From Prochlorococcus sp. AG-363-C20 (GTDB lineage Bacteria; Cyanobacteriota; Cyanobacteriia; PCC-6307; Cyanobiaceae): 64,000 nt of DNA. Shown here in pieces: positions 59,820 through 64,000 of this stretch (positions are counted from its first letter, which is position 1; each line of letters opens with the position of its first letter). Location: positions 1 through 64,000 of the forward strand of contig QCFI01000001.1 in assembly GCA_003280295.1 (NCBI GenBank). The letters run 5' to 3'. Below the pieces are notes generated by a model, which saw only the letters and a list, made by a program, of their open reading frames with translations, searched no databases and was not told the DNA's origin. Position numbers and translations under genes: made by a program.

Positions 59820-60004
59820 TTCAGGTCACGCGAACTAAAAGGGGGGATTGACTATTCGGATTGCATGTTTTTGCAAAAATATGCTTCCGAGTTCTCCATT
59901 ACATCTGAAACAGGACACATTATTCTTTTAAATCGTGATAATGCATACGATCAACAATTCACAATGGAGTTCGATGATCGTATTTATCCGATTAGATAAG
60001 AGTT
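59820..60004. promoter_or_regulatory. divergent rpoD / 6S RNA promoter region
   Basis: This 185-nt stretch should carry the leftward rpoD promoter and the rightward 6S promoter. A candidate -10 for 6S is TTAGAT at 59992-59997, placing transcription start near 60004; I see no clear -35. AT-rich, no coding frame. Confidence 0.45.
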
Positions 60005-60193
60005 GTGATGGTTTTAGATGTGGAAACTAAAAAGGACCAAATGTGGATAGTGGCAGGGCTGTCAGGGGCTTTCTCAGACCGGCATACCTTTTCATGGGTT
60101 GTCACCCAAGTGGTTCATGCTTCTTGTCTTCCCACTGGACGGAACTCTGCTTGGTTCCGACAACAGCCTTTGGGCTGTCCAACAATCTAATGT
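60005..60193 (+). ncRNA. ssrS: 6S RNA
   Basis: RNA that binds sigma-70-type RNA polymerase holoenzyme by mimicking an open promoter. The fold supports it. Closing stem TTAGAT (60014-60019) with ATCTAA (60185-60190). Lower stem GGCTGT (60057-60062) with ACAGCC (60163-60168). Central bubble whose 3' side holds the hairpin GGAAC/GTTCC (60141-60145 / 60154-60158). Upper rod AGAC/GTCT, GCAT/ATGC, ACC/GGT and GGGT/ACCC with loop TGTC (60096-60107). The E. coli-like GGTTC..ACAGCC order agrees. About 185 nt, a typical length; both ends are estimates. Short open frames here are spurious. Confidence 0.85.
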
Positions 60194-60205
60194 TAAAAAA
60201 AACTT

Positions 60206-62482
60206 GTGACCTCCGCAAGTATTGACCATCAAGATCGCTATGCGGAAGTCGATGTTTGGCTAGATGTCGGGCAGGAAGGCCGTCGCTTCACATATATAGA
60301 TAAGAATCGCTTAGGAGTAGATCTTGGTGATTTGGTTCGTGTGAGATTGAGGGGTAGACCAATGCATGGCCTAGTAGTTGCAAGAAGAACTTCTTCCTCC
60401 TCTCCCGACAAAACAGAATCCAAGAAAACTGTTTGGGCCGAAGTAGAGACCCTTGTTCAGCAGGCTGCTGTTGATTCTGAATGGTGTGATTGGTTAGAAG
60501 CTATGGCTGTTAACTGCCATATAAGTTCATTTCGCATGCTAAAAGCTGCTTTGCCGCCAGGTTGGTTGGGGCAGAGAAAGTTGCGCAATATAGAGCCCAG
60601 AAGTTTTTGGTGGGTATATCTTGAAGCGGACCTTCCTAATGGGGGTGACCTTACAAAACGTCAAGAGGAGTTAGAAATTTGTCTCAGAGAATGTGGAGGT
60701 GGTCTTTGGCAAAAGGATCTTAATTCTGCTGGTTTTTCAGTTGCAACTATTAAAAGTTTGATATCGACAGGGCGAGTAAGTAGGGAGAAGCGGCAAATCT
60801 TTGTTGAGGATGAAATTAGTCCTAAAACTTCTTTAACTCGTTTTGTTGAATTAGAGGGACCTCGTGTTTTGACTGATGAACAAAAAACAGCAATTAACGT
60901 TTTTGATTCACAGTCGCCAGGAGATGCTTTATTGCTATGGGGTATTACTGGCTCAGGGAAAACAGAGATCTATCTACAAATTACAGCGAAGGAATTAGAT
61001 GCAGGTAGAAGTTGTTTAATTCTTGCTCCTGAAATTGGATTAATCCCCCAACTTGTTGATCGCTTTCTAAGGCGTTTTGGCCCTCAAGTGTTGGAATATC
61101 ACAGTGGATGTTCTGAAAAAGAGCGCGTTAGAACTTGGCGCAAGATTTTGACATCTCCACAACCACTTGTGTTAGTAGGAACTCGTTCAGCTGTCTTTCT
61201 GCCCCTGTCACCTTTGGGTTTGATTGTGCTTGATGAAGAACATGACAGTTCTTATAAACAGGAATCACCTATGCCTTGTTATCACGCAAAAGATATGGCT
61301 TTAACTAGAGCAGTTAGGACTGGTGCAAGGGTTGTTTTAGGAAGTGCAACACCTTCAATTTCTACTTGGAAAAATCTTGTTCCAGATGGGCCTATAAATG
61401 TTGTTCGATTAAGTCGCCGTATTTCAGACAAACCTCTACCTTCAGTTCATGTTGTTGACATGCGCCAGGAATTGGCCGCAGGTAATCGTCGACTAATTAG
61501 TCGCTCTTTAATGGAGCAGCTTTCAAGGTTGTCAAAAACCAATGAGCAGGCAATTATTCTTGTACCACGACGTGGTTATAGCAGCTTTTTGAGTTGTAGG
61601 AGTTGTGGAGAAGTTGTTCAATGTCCTAACTGCGATGTTGCCTTAACTGTTCATAGAGGAACACAAGGACAACAGTGGTTGCGCTGTCATTGGTGTGAAC
61701 ATCGGGAAAGCATTGAGTCTTGTTGTGATCAATGTGGTTCTAGTGCCTTTAAACCTTTTGGTGCAGGGACTCAGAGAGTAATGGATCACCTCACTCGAGA
61801 ATTAGAAGGATTGAAATTATTGCGTTTTGATAGAGATACAACAGGAGGACGTAACGGACATCGTCAATTGCTTGAAAGATTTGCTGCTGGTGAAGCAGAT
61901 GTTCTTATAGGCACTCAAATGATTGCTAAAGGGATAGATCTACCTCGTGTCACGCTTGCGGCAGTATTGGCTGCAGATGGCTTGTTACATAGGCCTGATT
62001 TATTGGCTGGGGAGCAAAGTCTTCAACTTTTTATGCAACTTGCTGGGAGAGCTGGGAGGGGTGAATTGCCAGGGAAAGTGTTAATACAGACTTATTGTCC
62101 AGATCATCCTGTGATACTTCATTTAGTTGATGGCCGGTATGAGGAGTTTCTGAAAAAAGAATTACTTCTAAGGAAGGAGGCTGGCTTGGTTCCTTTTAGT
62201 AGAGCATGTTTGCTTAGATTTGCTGGAGAATCAGCAACTCTTACAGCGACTACTGCTGCTGCTGTGGCTGAACAGATAAGGCCCATTTGCGATTCGGAGG
62301 GGTGGTGCTTGCTAGGACCAGCTCCCGCATTAATAGCTAAGGTCGCAGGAAAGACTCGTTGGCAGCTTTTGTTGCATGGCCCTGAGGGAAGCTCTTTACC
62401 TCTTCCTTTAGGGTCAGAATTATGGTCTGGACTCCCTCGTGGAGTTACTTTGGCGGTAGATCCTGATCCAATACAATTATGA
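60206..62482 (+). CDS. priA: primosomal replication restart helicase PriA
   Basis: 3'-5' DNA helicase that reloads the replisome at stalled forks. N-terminal DNA-binding region (VDVWLDVGQEGRRFTYIDKN), Walker A LLLWGITGSGKTEIYLQ, DEEH box LIVLDEEHDSSYKQ, a zinc module (CRSCGEVVQCPNCD; CHWCEHRESIESCCDQCGSS), and helicase motif V/VI (VLIGTQMIAKGIDLP; QLAGRAGRGELPG). Length is 758 aa. GTG 60206 is the first good start, about 15 nt after the 6S closing stem. Confidence 0.95.
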   Translation: MTSASIDHQDRYAEVDVWLDVGQEGRRFTYIDKNRLGVDLGDLVRVRLRGRPMHGLVVARRTSSSSPDKTESKKTVWAEVETLVQQAAVDSEWCDWLEAMAVNCHISSFRMLKAALPPGWLGQRKLRNIEPRSFWWVYLEADLPNGGDLTKRQEELEICLRECGGGLWQKDLNSAGFSVATIKSLISTGRVSREKRQIFVEDEISPKTSLTRFVELEGPRVLTDEQKTAINVFDSQSPGDALLLWGITGSGKTEIYLQITAKELDAGRSCLILAPEIGLIPQLVDRFLRRFGPQVLEYHSGCSEKERVRTWRKILTSPQPLVLVGTRSAVFLPLSPLGLIVLDEEHDSSYKQESPMPCYHAKDMALTRAVRTGARVVLGSATPSISTWKNLVPDGPINVVRLSRRISDKPLPSVHVVDMRQELAAGNRRLISRSLMEQLSRLSKTNEQAIILVPRRGYSSFLSCRSCGEVVQCPNCDVALTVHRGTQGQQWLRCHWCEHRESIESCCDQCGSSAFKPFGAGTQRVMDHLTRELEGLKLLRFDRDTTGGRNGHRQLLERFAAGEADVLIGTQMIAKGIDLPRVTLAAVLAADGLLHRPDLLAGEQSLQLFMQLAGRAGRGELPGKVLIQTYCPDHPVILHLVDGRYEEFLKKELLLRKEAGLVPFSRACLLRFAGESATLTATTAAAVAEQIRPICDSEGWCLLGPAPALIAKVAGKTRWQLLLHGPEGSSLPLPLGSELWSGLPRGVTLAVDPDPIQL

Positions 62483-62506
62483 CTTTGAGTGGTGTAAATG
62501 GGTCTT

Positions 62507-63604
62507 CTATGGAGGCAGTTCGGGAAATCCAAACCCCATCTTTAATCTAATTCTTTGAAGAATTAGGTTTAATACAAATAGGATAATCACTAAAACCGTT
62601 CCTATTCCAAGTTTGTTCCAACGCCATTGGTGAAATTCAATAGAGTTTAGTTCGCCTTGTTTTATCTGCCAATTTACATTGGTGCCAACTTGTGAGGTTG
62701 CAAGGGGTTTGCCTAGCATATCTTTGTTCTTAGCTTTATGAATTCGTGCCAGAAGTTTTAAGTCAGGTATCTGAGGTATTTCTTCTAGGTCCACTGTTAA
62801 ATGCAATTCTTGTTGAACACCAATGATCCAATTTTTCTCTTTTAAGGAAAGGGTTGGTGGTGGTATTTTAACGCCTGCAGTTTTTGCAGCAGTGGAGAAT
62901 ATTTCTTGAACGACCATACTTGCTTCATCTGATCTTAAGGTCTTAGTTTGAATCTTTTGTTGACCCTCTGATGTGGTATTAACTTTTACTTTGATACGTG
63001 ACTCTTGAATAGATCTTTCGAACTCGACTTGCCAAGGTAAAAGTTGTTTAGAAATACTTTTTATTTCCCAATTAAGTTGTATCTGATCAGGACCTTGGAC
63101 CTCTATATCAGTAATTATTTGGACACATCCGCTTAAAAAAATAGTCAAACTAATGAGTATTACTAAGACTAAGCTTGAAAAACCTAGGCTTAGATCCCTT
63201 GTTGGACCAGTAAGGGGTGCTTTCTCTTCTGGTTGCTTTTCTCGGGCTTCTTTTGTTTTATAGAAATTACTTCCTGTGCTAGGATCCAGATCTAAACTTG
63301 GAAGTTGAATTGACCAGTTGTCAGGCCTTCCCAGTCTTGGTGATTCTAGCACTGATAATAGTTGTTTAGATACTTGACGTATCTCATTATCTTTAGAGTG
63401 TGTTAGTTGACGACATATTAAGACGGCTTTTTCCTGATCACCTTGTCCAATTAATGCGGTGATCATTAACATTTTAAGCTTGGAGTCTTTATGACTATTA
63501 AGTGGATATTTGTGGGCTAATCCTTCTAGAGCTATTAAACATTGTCTGTAATCTCCACGTGCTAACGCCGCCTCGGCAAATGCTAGGACTAATTCATCTT
63601 TCAA
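62507..63604 (-). CDS. DUF3153 protein with helical N-terminus
   Basis: A 365-aa cyanobacterial-type protein. Residues 1-90 are helical and repeat-like ([20 protein letters not shown]), similar to TPR. A transmembrane helix with an internal lipobox-like LSGC lies at about 142-160. The DUF3153-type domain follows ([20 protein letters not shown]), and a second helix is near 333-353 ([17 protein letters not shown]). Function unknown; a periplasmic/lumenal domain is inferred. Its ATG overlaps the argB stop by 4 nt, so translation is probably coupled. Confidence 0.72.
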   Translation of the reverse strand: MKDELVLAFAEAALARGDYRQCLIALEGLAHKYPLNSHKDSKLKMLMITALIGQGDQEKAVLICRQLTHSKDNEIRQVSKQLLSVLESPRLGRPDNWSIQLPSLDLDPSTGSNFYKTKEAREKQPEEKAPLTGPTRDLSLGFSSLVLVILISLTIFLSGCVQIITDIEVQGPDQIQLNWEIKSISKQLLPWQVEFERSIQESRIKVKVNTTSEGQQKIQTKTLRSDEASMVVQEIFSTAAKTAGVKIPPPTLSLKEKNWIIGVQQELHLTVDLEEIPQIPDLKLLARIHKAKNKDMLGKPLATSQVGTNVNWQIKQGELNSIEFHQWRWNKLGIGTVLVIILFVLNLILQRIRLKMGFGFPELPP

Positions 63605-64000
63605 CCTCTTGCAACAACCATAGTTCCGATCCCTGAGTCAGTGAAGACTTCTAGGAGAAGGGAATGGGAGATGCGTCCATCGATGATATGAGCTGCGGCG
63701 ACTCCTTGTGCCAAAGCTCTTATGCAGCAGTTTGTTTTTGGGGTCATTCCACCATCAACTATGCCTTCCTTGATTAGTTGACGGGCCTCTGATAAAGGCA
63801 GTTTCCTAATAAGGGATGAAGAGTCTTCTTTATTCCTAAGAATGCCTGGTGTGTCAGTTAAAAGAATTAGTTTTTCTGCTTGCAGTGCTGCTGCAAGTTC
63901 TCCCGCAACGGTATCAGCATTTATGTTGTAAGAAGTTCCATCAATTGTCGCAGCCACACTAGATATCACTGGAACATAACCTTTACTCAGAAGTGGTTCC
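63601..64000 (-). CDS. argB: acetylglutamate kinase, 5' end outside window
   Basis: Second step of arginine synthesis; in cyanobacteria it is regulated by PII. The frame is open to the window edge ([15 protein letters not shown]), so this is the C-terminal part only. Visible: [45 protein letters not shown] and [20 protein letters not shown]. The upstream part of the gene continues beyond position 64000. Confidence 0.96.
   Translation of the reverse strand, partial: EPLLSKGYVPVISSVAATIDGTSYNINADTVAGELAAALQAEKLILLTDTPGILRNKEDSSSLIRKLPLSEARQLIKEGIVDGGMTPKTNCCIRALAQGVAAAHIIDGRISHSLLLEVFTDSGIGTMVVARG

Noticed and set aside
60005-60225. Two short plus-strand open frames (about 60 codons) before priA
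   Set aside because: They lie within the 6S RNA fold; the composition follows the RNA structure and there is no start context.

Overview
The window is core chromosome of a marine picocyanobacterium, almost certainly Prochlorococcus. The evidence is cyanobacterial photosynthesis genes (petC-petA, psaF-psaJ, an hli gene), one cta-type terminal oxidase, tetrapyrrole and cobalamin enzymes, two-tRNA and ribosomal-protein neighbourhoods, small AT-rich spacers, and very tight gene packing with many 4-40 nt overlaps. By eye the base composition is low to moderate GC and uniform. Among Prochlorococcus a low-light clade is my guess, not something I can prove. I see no insertion sequence, prophage, CRISPR array, toxin-antitoxin pair or integration scar.

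Layout. 1-5.7 kb: the 3' part of topA followed by a probable operon (lipoprotein, DUF2232 membrane protein, CobT-like protein, Tat/lipobox binding protein). 5.7-8.7 kb: aldo/keto reductase-ferredoxin, bifunctional nuclease, ribE, cyAbrB. 8.7-16.6 kb: respiratory block, with ctaCDE divergent from ctaA-ctaB, then an ABC-2 exporter and a hypothetical. 16.9-25.2 kb: a stand-alone groEL, a 58-aa membrane protein, fabG, ispD, an S66 peptidase, a UbiA prenyltransferase, ppx, and a RodZ-like HTH/LysM protein. 25.4-33.2 kb: cobM-lgt-petA-petC, tatC, an NFACT protein, gmk, psaJ-psaF. 33.2-40.2 kb: tsaD, hli, a CPA1 antiporter, gltX, tRNA-Asp, a 62-aa protein, tRNA-Trp, rplS, map. 40.2-47.4 kb: SDR, a P-loop/DRTGG protein with a Rossmann partner, yajQ, SPFH protein, hemL, xth. 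47.4-54.8 kb: two hypotheticals, larC, a UPF0104-like protein, an iron-type ABC permease overlapping a CobW GTPase, a DCoH-like protein, YjbQ. 55-64 kb: M32 carboxypeptidase, ppa, hemC, rpoD, a 6S RNA, priA, a DUF3153 protein and the 3' part of argB.

How it works together. The cytochrome b6f subunits, PSI subunits, terminal oxidase with its heme A enzymes, and the hemL/hemC/cobM/ctaAB tetrapyrrole enzymes form the bioenergetic theme. TatC plus the Tat-dependent Rieske protein, and Lgt plus several lipoproteins, form an export theme. topA, priA, xth, rpoD, 6S RNA, gltX, rplS, map, tsaD and the NFACT protein cover information processing.

The strongest non-coding find is a 6S RNA, recognised from its fold at about 60005-60193. 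It lies head-to-head with the principal sigma factor gene and only about 15 nt before priA. Other unexplained structure includes a perfect 52-nt palindrome (44752-44803), a long two-part hairpin after psaJ (32332-32412), and a structured leader before ispD. I did not find a clear undescribed multi-gene system; most of the window is ordinary core genome. Several start codons were moved from the longest reading frame on family or ribosome-binding-site grounds, and each is explained in its entry.
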